Positions 23,387 through 34,300 of a stretch of DNA of 64,000 nt are shown in pieces. The stretch is from contig NC_033558.1 in the NCBI RefSeq assembly GCF_001680005.1, positions 464,501 to 528,500 on the forward strand. The letters are read 5' to 3'. Position 1 is the stretch's first letter. Each line of letters starts with the position of its first letter. The notes below the pieces were generated by a model. It was not told the DNA's origin. It saw only the letters and a list, made by a program, of their open reading frames with translations, and ran no database searches. Made by a program: the position numbers and the translations under genes. This stretch comes from Plasmodium coatneyi. Taxonomy: Eukaryota > Apicomplexa > Aconoidasida > Haemosporida > Plasmodiidae.

Positions 23387-25552
23387 ATATATATGTAGGG
23401 TGTTACATGTACATTATGCGCACATTGTGTAATTATCTATGTTGCATAAAAAGAAGAAGGAGAAAGGAAGAGGAGGGGGAACGAGGAAGGAATGGGGGAA
23501 GGAGCAAGGAAAGGAAGGAACAATACCTTCCCCTTTCCCTCACACTTATTCCTTCAATTCTTTTCCTTCAGTGTTGTTCCTTACCATTTCTGACATTGTT
23601 ATTAGGTATTCTTCGTATATAGTAAATTTATATGTTATAAAAGGTTGTTTTAAAGGTTGTATTAGGAAGGTTGTGTTAGGAAGGTTGTGTTAAAAGGTTG
23701 TGTTAGGAAGGTTGTGTTAAAAGGTTGTGTTAAAAAGAGTTGTGTTAAAAGGTTTGTGTTAAAAGGTTGTGTTGTGTTGCTGCTGTTGTTCCTGTTCAAA
23801 TATATACACTTCTCTCTGTATATATGTGGAATGTGAATTTTATATTAGAAGGCTGTTTATATATATGTATTCAGAAGAAGTTTGTAAAAATTTTACTTTT
23901 CTTTTAAAGATTACAGAAGTGTACACATTCCACTACTACACTATCTCATAATATACCTTAATTTTTAAACAATCACAATACACATTATATACACATATGT
24001 ATGTGTGTCGAATTATTTTATATATATATAATTTAATCAAGTTAAAAATGAGGATCTAGGCAAGGAAGGAGGTAAAGGAAGTAAACAGGAAATGAACAAA
24101 ATAGAAGGAAGGAACGAAGAAGGAAGGGGTGTGGAAGGAAGAGTGGGAGGGAGGAATTAGCATCTACCATACAATTTCCTTATACTAGTCACATACCCTT
24201 GTTGTGCTATTAATAATATATTTTTCACGTGACCGTTTAGAGCATGTATGTTATTACATTACACCCTATTCAGTTATTATGTATATATAGGAAGGGAGGG
24301 GTGTAATTTTCTTTTCTTTTAGCAGAAAATGTTAACACGAAGCATTGTTATTATTATTAATTTAAATTCCCCTATTATTGTTATTATTTAACAAAAAAAA
24401 AAAAAAACAAAATACATTAATATGGAAAAGATGTAATATATATGTCAAAAGAAATGTGAAAAAAAACTCAGGTAACCTGGTGTGCACATCTTCTGCATGT
24501 GAATAAGTTCTTTATGGTGCACTTATCATAGGAGGGGGAAAAAAATTCTAAAGGAGGAAGTTATTATTAGCGATTATAAGTAGAAAAAGAGGTGTACTAC
24601 AAATATAAGTATTAGGATGTGTATACAATTCTTCCCTCCATTTGAAGAATGTATACACATATATATATATATCCCTTTCCGTAAAAGGTACTTTGTACAA
24701 TTTTTTTTTTCCATGCCACATATATAGTTCATTTCATTCCATAAATTCGTATACCTCATTCGGTACTGATGAATCTGCATATTGATGAATATGTACACAC
24801 TGAAAGAAGAGAGATGAATACTCTACATATATGAACTATACTACAACATGTACGTTAATAATTCTTAATTAACTGCTCCAAATAACAATAAAGCATGAAC
24901 TACAATATCATATGATGAAAATTTTTTTTTCCCCAATTTAAAAAGTTCGGGGGAGGAGGGGTCGAGGGAGTTGCATTCTTATATATAGTTAATAACCAAA
25001 GCACATGTAAATAATAATGTAATGTTCTTCTAAGAACTATGCACAAGAACACACCATATAACCATTCCACAATAGAGTACAGCACAATAGTGTAGTGAGT
25101 AAATAAAGGAACGTGTGTAAAAAAAGTGTATCCAGCCTTCCTTCTTTTTTGCCTCTATTTTGTCATTCTAAGATATTTTTTTATATGTGTATGCATTATA
25201 CATATATACCTCATATATACTTATATATATACATATGTAATGATTCTGATACGTATACGTACACATATGTATGTATGTGTAATGTGTGCTACCACTACTA
25301 CTACTACTATTCGAAAAAAAATATAAGTGTAATATGTGTACGTATGGTTTTTCACACACAGAGAATAAAAAGTGCAAAAATTGCCAAAATTCCAACATTC
25401 ATATTCATCCATATTTCATATTCATATTCCACATTCATCAATAATCATAGAACAAACAGGCAAAATTTTTGCATATAGTCCCCTCCCTTTTGAATATATA
25501 TAGAAAAGTTTAATATAAATTCATTACATATAGAAGCACATATATATTAACC
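23387..25552. other. Intergenic: KIR-6 5' flank to KIR-7
   Basis: Contains a 100-nt block at about 23545-23645 nearly identical to 36426-36525 upstream of KIR-8, then an AGGTTGTGTTA minisatellite (23638-23776), then AT-rich DNA to KIR-7. Low-complexity open frames (for example around 23200-23690 and 25110-25480) show no family features and are dismissed. Confidence 0.6.
23638..23776. repeat. AGGTTGTGTTA(A/G) minisatellite
   Basis: About ten imperfect units alternate AGGTTGTGTTAGGA and AGGTTGTGTTAAAA. A much shorter relative (about three units) lies at 36519-36552 at the equivalent place upstream of KIR-8. Confidence 0.85.
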
Positions 25553-27242
25553 ATGGCAAGACCACTGGATGTTAGTTCTTCTATTCAAAAATACATACTA
25601 CAATATTATTCATATATATAAATATTTCCTGCATATAATATAATAAAACAACAAAAGGAGAATACATACATAGAAAAACTTACAACTTACACATTTTCAC
25701 TTTTTTCCACCGAACAATATATATTCAGCCGTCCGATCATACAAGTTTCCCTTCATATAAAAAGTTCTATAAGCAATTCGATGAAAGCAACGAAACATGT
25801 GATAGTACGTGCCAAGCAGAAATAAATGATTATTCACTGGCAAGTAGGGGTCTCAGTAATGATAAGGGTTCAATTGAGAAAGCACTGGGCTCTATATACA
25901 AAGTATACGGAAATACTGGTAAACCATCCATCAGTGAGGCGCGCCATTTCCTATACTATTGGATAGGGGACAAATTATCTAACAATAGTACTCCGGGAAG
26001 TAACCAATTTAAACTGTTCATAAAACTTATTTGCGGAGAAATAAATAAACGTTGTGGTACGGGAAGGAATCAATCATGTGGAATTCCGTGTGACAATCCT
26101 AACGAAGAAACTTTCAAGCACAGGAGAACAATATTCGATGGTTACTACAATTATGAGACCATAAGGAAAGAACTAAAGAATAATGAGTCCGCCTGTGAGC
26201 AGAACTGGTTGGATTACTTCATGAAAGTTTCTGAAACATGTACTGTGGTGGAGAAAGAATGCGCAGAAAGGGAGGAGCAAGATGGGAAGGAATATTGTGA
26301 AGAATTCAAAAAAAAGTACCTGCAATATTGTAATGGGGCGGAATTGTCAAAACTCAAATGTGAATTAAAATCTGCACAGGACCAAATAGAGCAGGAAGCA
26401 CAGAGAGCAACACAGGGAGCAACCTCAGCAGCATCTTCTATAGCAAACGAAGCCGTAAGTAAAGCCACCACCACAGCTTCCGTTACTTCCTCAATGGTCG
26501 TAGTGGGACTACAAACAGCCCTTCTTTTATATAAAGTAAGTATACAGCAACAACTAAAAAGTGTGGACAATATAACTGAACCTGCATACACCATCCATTT
26601 TTATATAGAACAGTATATATAAGGAATAAACTACATTATATGTGTGTGTGTACTACATGATTTCATTCTCTCTTCCTTTCCTTCATTTAACCCTTCTTCT
26701 TTTAAACACTTAAACTTCCTTCTAAATCCTTCCTTTCCTAACCCCTTCCTTTCTTAACCCCTTCCTTTCTTAACCCCTTCCTTTTTTAACACCTTCCCTT
26801 AACCCTCTTCCCTTGGTCCTTCCCCTAACCCTTCCCATTCCCTTATCCCTAAAGCCGGAATCCATACCTTCACTCCCTCCCCCTTCCCTTAACCCTAAAA
26901 TCGAAATCTTACATCCACTTCCTTCCCTTTATGTCTTTTCCTTTTAACCCCTTTCTTCCTTCTTAGTATACTCCATTATCTTCCTGGTTTGGTAACAATT
27001 CTTCTGGAGGAGGAAGAAGAAACAACAGAAGAAAAAGATCAATAACTGATCGTCACTTTGATACAATAACAGAGAATAGTTCAACATTCGATTCAATGGA
27101 CACTTCCACAACAATAGGTCCAACAGACAATTCCACAGTACGTTCTCCTTCTGCGCACACAAGACAGCCTGGCAGGGGAGAAAGAGGAGCGAATAATAGT
27201 ACTGCAGGTCTTCCGAACAATATAGGTTACGGTCGCACGTAA
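25553..27242 (+). CDS. KIR-7: KIR/PIR-family variant antigen
   Basis: Predicted exons are 25553-25570 (MARPLD, donor GTTAGT), 25729-26535 and 26967-27242, about 366 residues. Exon 2 begins PSDHTSFPSYKKFYKQFDE and contains no ATG, GTG or TTG codon for its first 160 codons, so it is easily missed by start-codon-based ORF calling. It carries RHFLYYWIGDKL, HRRTIFDGYYNYETIRKEL, CEQNWLDYFMKVSETC and YCEEFKKKYLQYC. An Ala/Gln/Thr-rich linker leads into the membrane segment (SSMVVVGLQTALLLYK). Exon 3 starts YTPLSSWFGNNSSGGG and ends NIGYGRT, where the others have M as the last residue. The gene converges on SICAvar-B as KIR-5 does on SICAvar-A. Confidence 0.87.
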
Positions 27243-27803
27243 CATCATCCTATATGTAACCCCTAAAAAAGGAATGTTTACCCACCTACGGAAAGAACAA
27301 TAAATAACACCGTGCAAAGTCCGCACACAGTTTATATATAGTGTGTAAGGAAAGAAGAAAACTGACATTTTCCTTCCTTCATTCCTTCACTTCCCCTCAT
27401 TTTTGCCTCATTTTTTTCTTTCTTTTCCTTCTTTATTTTCTTCTGCTTCTTTTCTTTTTTTCCTTTCTTACACATTTGTATGTATGAACAATTGCATGAG
27501 GAAAGAATACTCCCAAACAAGGCGCGAAAAAAGGAATGCAAAAAAAAAAAAAGTGCTAACATTTTTTAAAAAAATATTTAAAGAAAAAAGAAGCGAAAAA
27601 ATAAATTACACAAAGATAAAAACCTATAACAAAAAAAAATTTAACACATTTTGCATCTTCCACAAAAAAAAAAAATTTTACAAAACAAATCGAAATGAAG
27701 TGAACAAAAAATTTTTCTTTTCAGACTTATATTCATTACACATTAACGTAAACAATTTAATATACACAACGAAAAAAAAAAAAAAAAAAAGGAAAAATTT
27801 TTC
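27243..27803. other. Convergent 3' spacer KIR-7 / SICAvar-B
   Basis: Homologous to 14753-15231 by element order. A-rich open frames occur, but no recognisable product. The right part shows sequence antisense to the SICAvar-B tail repeats. Confidence 0.65.
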
Positions 27804-27907
27804 CTACACCCTAAAACCCGAATCTGAACTTGGAATCTGTTCCTTAGGGAAATCCTCCTTAGGAACAAAGTCTTCCTCCCTAAACCCGGAATCTGAACTT
27901 GGAACCT

Positions 27908-28042
27908 GTTCCTTAGGGACATCTTCCTTAGGGACATCTTCCTTAGGGACATCTTCCTTAGGGACATCTTCCTTAGGGACATCTTCCTTAGGGACATCTT
28001 CCTTAGGGACATCTTCCTTAGGGACATCTTCCTTAGGGACAT
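27908..28042 (-). repeat. 15-nt coding minisatellite (VPKED) in SICAvar-B tail
   Basis: Nine consecutive 15-nt units, TTCCTTAGGGACATC on the + strand, encode VPKED on the minus strand. Nearly all units are identical. They lie downstream of the frameshift, so in the present sequence they are read only by the shifted frame. Confidence 0.92.
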
Positions 28043-28661
28043 TAACATCAGGAATATCTTCCTCAGAAAGTTGTTCCTTAGGAACAAAGTCTTCCTTCCC
28101 TAAACCCGGAATCTGAACTTGGAACCTGTTCCTTAGGAACACTTCCCTCAGGAACATCATCCTTAAGAACATCTTCCTTAGGAACATCAACCATAGGAAC
28201 TTGTCCCTTAGGAATATTTTCTTCCTTGATAAATTCGCTTCCCATAAATTCTTGAACCAAAATTTCAAAAAAGTCTTCCTTCGTTGAATGCAAGTCCCCT
28301 TTTTGACATTCGTCTAAGACTTCTAAATGAATATCAATAATCATGCGGCGACGTACACCACGTCGACCAGCACGACGACGAACGCCCCGTTTTTTCCTTC
28401 TTTTCATAGGCGTAGAACGAGGTTTGCGCTCCTTTACTAAATAATATTCATGTGGATCACCTTCGTCCGCATGATCAAGGAGTTGTTCTTCCAAAGTTGA
28501 AGGACGACGTATTTGAGGAGCTCTTCTGTAACGTTTTCTTGTCCTACGAAGCATTCCAAAGTACTGAACAAAAAAAAAAAAAAAAAAAAGCGAAAAAAAT
28601 GTTTCTTTAATAGGGCTGCGAAATGTTTGTTCACACGCAACAGTAATTACTACCTCAAACA

Positions 28662-28915
28662 CCCTAAATGTGCGAAATTCTATAAAAACCCCTTAAATGC
28701 GAAATCATACACACAACCCTAAAATCTTACACCCCTAAAGTGTAAAATCCTACACACATCCCTAAAATCCGAAATCCTACACATACACCCCTAAAATGCG
28801 AAATCATCCTACACACACGTCCCTAAAATGCGAAATCCTACACACACATCCCTAAATTTGCGAAATCCTACAAACACACACCCTAAAGTGGGAAATCCTA
28901 TACAAACACACCCTA
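28662..28915 (-). repeat. CCCTAAA-bearing repeats in SICAvar-B last intron
   Basis: About eight to nine variable units of CCCTAAAATGCGAAATCCTA followed by CACACA, in the intron between the membrane and cytoplasmic exons (28564-29014). Same position and unit as in SICAvar-A, twice as many copies. Confidence 0.87.
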
Positions 28916-31900
28916 CTTATTCATTCGCCTTTACTTCTTTTTTTTTCTTTCTTTCTTTATTTCTTTCCTCCTTTCTTTTTCTTTTTTTTTACATCCTTTT
29001 CGTCCTTTTCTTACCTTCCATAGGAGATAACTCATAACAGAAATACCAAGCACGGCAGGAGCCAAAGGAAGGTAAGGAAGGACGGGTTGGTCCTTCATGT
29101 CACTAAGTGGAAGAGCCTTGGGTGTACCTGGGGCACCCAGAGAAGCAGCGGCAGCAGTATCTGTAGTTTCACCTGCTGGTTTAGTGGTGGGTGGTTTCGC
29201 AGGTTGTGATCGTGGTGCTTCTGGTTTGACTTCTACTTGTTTGTCAGGTTTTGGACATATGTCATTTATTTCAGTAAGAGCGTCCTTTACTTCTTGATCC
29301 CCGTTCGTCTTTGGGTCGAGCATTTCACCCAACTTCTTCTTTATATCATCTTTGTGTTTCTCGCAATCTTTACCTGCTTTCTTATCCAACAGGCCTTCAT
29401 CCACGTTTAGTGTGCAACCTTCATAACTTGTATCCCTTGTGCAAGTAACACAATTACCATTCTTCTCACATAGAGTTCCTTCCTTAATTTCTTCATTCTT
29501 CGTGAAGGCATGTGTTATGCCATTCTTTACATCACATTTAGGTTTTTCTTTTTGCGCTTCTTCTTCCACTTTATCTGCATAGGCGTTCAGGAAGAGGCAT
29601 CCGATAGTTTGATCAAATATTCTGTTATTTTTCCTCTCTTGAGGGTTGTTCCCATGTTCTGAAAAATTATATATATGTTCTAACCCCCTAGTAATGTATT
29701 GACATACCTTTCTTTCTGGACTATCTACCTGCCCGACCTCATCGCAATAGTTGTTCATATTTTCGTTATTCTTCGTCATCGCCTCAGACAGACTCGTCAG
29801 TACCCTTCCGACGTCATTTTTCGTCCAAAATGTACACTGCAGAAACAGGTAAAACGGGGAAGAACAAGAAATATATATGTGCATACACTCAAAGTGATTA
29901 CATGATTTATGGTTGTCTCTCTCCTCCCCCCTTTTTTTTGTTATATATAGGAAATACGTGGTCCACACAAATGACGTTGAGTACAGTGGACAAAATGTTA
30001 TTCCCTTACCCAGTGCTGCTTCTGAGAGTTGTCTGGATATATTCTGTCTTTGAACCAATTTACTGTTACACATTGAGCACGTGTACATAGGTTATCTTTC
30101 TTGCTACAGTCTTCACCTACAAGAAGGAAGTAGAACAAAGTGAAGGAATAGTGGAACGTATGAGTATTAGTAGTGTAATAGTTGAATGTGATGATACAAT
30201 GGTGGTGGTGGTGATGTCGTTCCTGGTGGAACATTGGTTTATGGTGTGTCCGGTGTTGGTGCATTGGTCACAGGCTCCCTAGTCTCTGTGGGCATATTAT
30301 TCCTTACATATGTCTTCCAGGGTTTTCTTTATGTTGCCATCACTGGTGAGCATTCCATCCACTTCAGTCTTTACATTGGTTTTATTACCGTTATCGCTTA
30401 TTTGGCATTCTGCATATTGATCATACCTCTCACACTTAACACAATTAGGATCATGCTTATTCACGCACAAATTTGTATAGAAACTTTCTCCTTCTTTAAA
30501 TGACTTTTTTATTGTATCCTCTGTAACATTACAGTCTTTTCCTCCTTTGAGCAACATATCTGCATAAGCGTTTAGAACTAAGCATTCCATAGTTTGATAA
30601 AATTGGTGGTCATTCTTGGCCTTCTGCTCCTTACTTCCGCCTTCCGTCTTATTAATGCTATATATACGGTGCAACCCCCTAGCAATGGACTTGCATGCTT
30701 CCCTTTCTGCAAAAGTCACTTTACTATGTGCCCATTTACCTCCATGACAATAACTGTCCACTTGGCGGTTTGGTTCTGATATGGCTTTGGCAAGATCAGG
30801 AACCCTATTTCCAACGTCCTTCCACATGTCAGTCTACAATTAGGAAAGGGGGATAGATGCATGTATATATATATGTAATTAACAACTACGTAAAGTTCTT
30901 ATTTTTCACTTTTCCCAAATATATATACATTCCTCTATATTCATTGTCCACAGTTAGAATGCAGTGGTGAAAAGTAGCTCCTAACGTAATCCTCCTTCTT
31001 GCTGTCTAGTCTGTTTGTCTTCCACCTTTCTGCAACACACTTTGCACGTGCACAAAGGTCAGTTTCGTTGCAGGGAGCATTTGAGGAGGGTGCTGCTTGG
31101 GGTGGAGGATCAAGGGGTGGTTGTTGGGATTGGTGTTCAGTAACAACAGTTTCTTCTGTGGCTGGTTGTAAGTCTTCTGACACTTTTGCCTTTTTCTCCT
31201 TTCCTTCTTCCATCTTTGTCTTAACTTCTCCTAAAATTTTCCTTAAGCCTTCGAACTGAACATTACTGCTACTCACATTATCAGGGACCTCTGTTTCTGT
31301 TCGTCCACGGATAAGATGTTGCCGTTCACCCTTATCGGCACACCATTTCTCGCCAGTTAATGCTTTCATCATAGTATATAACTCACTTGTGAAAAATAGG
31401 TCGCGCACGTCAGATGGCAAATTATTTACGTTGTCGTCAGGAATATCAGGTACACCATCATAAGTACATTCGGCATAGTTCACATTTTCATTTAATGTTT
31501 TCCTTATTAGTTTCGCCATATCAAAAGCGTGCTTTATAACTTTCCTTGGGGCACAAAAATATTCCATATAATATGTCCAGGCCCTCAATAAATCACATAG
31601 GGTGATGTCCTGCACTATTCTCTGACAATCTTCTCCATTGTTTTTATATTGATTCTTTGGGTCCGTTACTAACATTATGTTTTTCATCATTATTTTACAG
31701 AAACTTTTGTATTTCTCCATGCCATCGCCAGGAGTTTCACCCAAAATATCACATAAGGGTAGTAGAATGCCCAATTCTCTATAGTTCTTCCTATCATCAT
31801 CTTGTCTTACATCCTCCGAAAATAGATTGAACCATTGCCTAATAGTGGCTGTAAGGAAAGGAGGAACGTTGTTAGGTGGGTGGTGGAAGGAGGGTTGTGT

Positions 31901-32740
31901 AAGGAGTGAACAATCTATATATATATATATATATCCTTCCACCCTAACGACACATCAGATATTATGTGTAATGATTGCTTACGTTCTTCCTTATCGTCGT
32001 CGTCGACTTCGACAAGTTCTTCTACAAAGGTTCCATTGGGACATTTGTACTTTACTTTCTTTTTATTTGTGTTCTTAGCTACTGCTGTGCTCACTTCGTC
32101 CTGCGGTTCTGTTCGAGCTGGAGTCCCTGGACTCCAGTTATCCCTACTGATCGTAGGACGTCCCTCTTTATCGAAACTCAGAATTAAAAGAGGACCCTGT
32201 GTATTTTGCCTATAGGAAGCGGAAAAACGACGTGAGAAGAGTACTTTTTTGAGAAGAGCATACTTTTTTTTTCTGTACAACTATTTTTTAAAGCATATAT
32301 ATATATATATACTTTTGTGTGTGTACTTTTATATATATATATACACACACACATATATATATATATATAAGTAATCGTAATCATACTTGCCATCTGTAAC
32401 ACGAGTTATTTTCATTTTGGGGTCTGAACCGAGAGTAAATATATATTCCTCCTCCGTTTGAATATATTTACTTTTTCCATCTGTTGCACGTCGTGCACGA
32501 CGTACACGGGGCGCACCATGTGCACCACGCACAATATTACCATCCCCCGCTTCCTCCTCTTCTTTCGAAGGATGTTGTTCATATACACTCGTCTTCGGTG
32601 GAGCCATTTTCTCATTAATCACACTATTCAATGGAATCGTTACTTGCTAAATGGAAAATAGTATTGCACTAAGTATCCATACATGTGTGTACAACGGAAC
32701 GTACACATTCATCCTTTTTTCTTCCTTTTCTCCTTAAACC

Positions 32741-32815
32741 TTCCTTCTTTACACCTTCCTTCTTTACACCTTCCTTCTTTACACCTTCCTTCTTTACACC
32801 TTCCTTCTTTACACC
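32741..32815. repeat. 15-nt tandem repeat TTCCTTCTTTACACC x5
   Basis: Five perfect 15-nt units followed by a variant one, about 130-210 nt upstream of the SICAvar-B start. Degenerate relatives occupy the same position upstream of SICAvar-A (about 18975-19090). Confidence 0.9.
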
Positions 32816-33050
32816 GTCCTTCCTTACACTTTTTTTTGTTATTTTTTTTCTTAAATCTTACTTCTTTACACCTTTTTTTTTTTTTCCTCCTTAAACATTT
32901 CTTCTTTACACTTTTTCTTTTCTTCCTTTTTTCTTTAAATATTTCTTCTTTACTTAAATCTTCCTTTATTCCTTAAAACTCCTTTTTCTCCTCCCTTAAC
33001 GTTCTCTTTTTTTACGTAATCCTTTCTTTCTTTGTTTTTTTTTTTTTTTA

Positions 33051-33067
33051 TACACCCTTCGGGTGTA
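33051..33067. repeat. Perfect 7-bp hairpin, copy upstream of SICAvar-B
   Basis: Identical to 19384-19400: TACACCC, TTC loop, GGGTGTA. It lies 444 nt upstream of the SICAvar-B start codon (540 nt for the SICAvar-A copy). Confidence 0.85.
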
Positions 33068-33332
33068 CCCCTTTTTAAAGGAAGTGACCTCCTTTCATTC
33101 AACCCTAACAAAATCATTCTAACACCCCTAAAATCCTTCATTCTAGTACCCTTACACCCTACCTCTACATCCTTACACCCCTTCATTCTACCACCCTCAA
33201 AGAACTAACACCACTTCCTACCACCCTAACAACATGCATTCTTACACCCCTTGCTTCCACCCCTAACACCCAAATCTGCATCCCTCTGCACACCTTCCTC
33301 CCTTCAATTTTTTTTTTTTTTTTTTTTTTTTT

Positions 33333-33545
33333 CCTTCCTTCTCTAAAAGAAGTGGCCTTCCTTCTTCTCACCCCTAGCACTCCTTCTTAGGTGCACTCTT
33401 CTGCACACTTCTCTTAACAACCTTCAAACCTAACAATCCACCTGCCACTCCTAAGTGCACCCCTCTCCGCACATCCCCTAAACATACATCCTTCCTTCAA
33501 CCATGCATACTTCCTTCAACACCTTCCATGTATGTGCACCCCCCT
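33333..33545. repeat. 213-nt perfect direct repeat, copy 2
   Basis: Identical over its full length to 19997-20209. The first mismatch downstream is G here against C in copy 1. Upstream, the copies diverge into different T-runs. Confidence 0.93.
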
Positions 33546-33757
33546 GCACACCTTCCTCCCTTCATTTTTTTTTTTTCCTTTTATTTTTTTTCCTTCCTTT
33601 TCTTTCTTTCTCTATGGCTATCTTCCCTATGGTGCACCCTCGTACATACTTCCTTCAACACCTTCCCTGTAAGTTCACCCTTCTGCACACTTCTCCTAAC
33701 CATACATCCTTCCACCCTAACACCCAAATGTGCATCCCACTGCACACCTTCCTTCCT

Positions 33758-33792
<35 letters not shown>

Positions 33793-34300
33793 CTCCTTAA
33801 AAAAAGTGGCCTTCGTTTTTTTCACCCCTAACAAACACAAAGTGCAAGTTCGCGAATACCTTCCGCAACACACTGCATGAACTGCACTATCCTGCACACA
33901 TCCCTCAAAATACTTCCTTTCATCTTTTTCTTCCTTCTTTTTTTCTTTTTTTTTTTTTTTTTTTTTGTTTTTTTCGTGCTCTGTGGGGAGTTCCTTCCCT
34001 TGATGCAGAGTTATTCATACACATACAAATGTAGGAAGGAAGAAAGGGAAAGAAATATGAAGAAAAGAAGGAAGGAAAAAAAAGAAACAAAAAAAAAAAA
34101 AAATGTAGGAAGGAAAAAAAAGGAAGGAAAGGGAAAAAAGATGAAAAAGGAATGGAGGAAAAAAGAAGAAGGTGTTTCTTTTTTTTTTTTCTTACACTGC
34201 ATATAAGCTCTATTATGGTCATTTATGACTCCTCCGATGGGGAATGGGAAGGGATCATTCCCCCTTCCGTTTCCCTTCCAGGTGTTACACAGCGACGGTG

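Larger units (their letters stand above)
13198..24500. other. Cassette copy A: KIR(+) / SICAvar(-) / KIR(-)
   Basis: Unit A of a tandem duplication contains KIR-5 (+), SICAvar-A (-) and KIR-6 (-) in that order. Unit B (25553 to about 37000) has KIR-7 (+), SICAvar-B (-) and KIR-8 (-). Intron 1 of the + KIR genes, the convergent 3' spacer, the last SICAvar intron repeats, a 213-nt SICAvar 5' flank segment and the 5' flank of the - KIR genes all have counterparts in the other unit. Outer limits are approximate. The coding exons of the paired genes are well diverged, so only some segments look recent. Confidence 0.7.
27804..32607 (-). pseudogene. SICAvar-B: SICAvar-type antigen, frameshifted tail
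   Basis: Minus-strand exons are 32607-32387, 32209-31983, 31848-30986, 30833-30308, 30116-30010, 29836-29015 and 28563-28078 (stop). About 1083 residues are readable. Exon 1 (221 nt, the same length as in SICAvar-A) has GAPRVRRARRATDG. Exon 3 is the PTIRQWFNLFSEDV / CDLLRAWTYYMEYFC domain type, ending with the start of a cysteine-rich domain (CARAKCVAERW). Exons 4-5 and 6 give two further cysteine-rich domains (CLVLNAYADML, CLFLNAYADKV). Exon 6 continues into the membrane span (LPYLPLAPAVLGISVMSYLL) without the intron that separates these parts in SICAvar-A. Exon 7 is the basic cytoplasmic tail. Near 28103 one extra base, relative to a close copy near 27882, shifts the frame and stops it at 28078. 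The shifted frame runs on through VPKED repeats to 27804 and ends VPSSDSGFRV, the normal SICAvar end. Only the distal tail is lost, so the protein may still be made. Confidence 0.8.
32608..34300. other. Intergenic: SICAvar-B 5' flank to KIR-8 3' end
   Basis: Pyrimidine-rich counterpart of 18845-21923. In order it has a 15-nt repeat (32741-32815), the TACACCCTTCGGGTGTA hairpin (33051), a C/A/T-rich tract, the second 213-nt copy (33333-33545), T-runs and a purine tract (34025-34170). No gene is supported. The SICAvar-B promoter is expected here. Confidence 0.65.
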
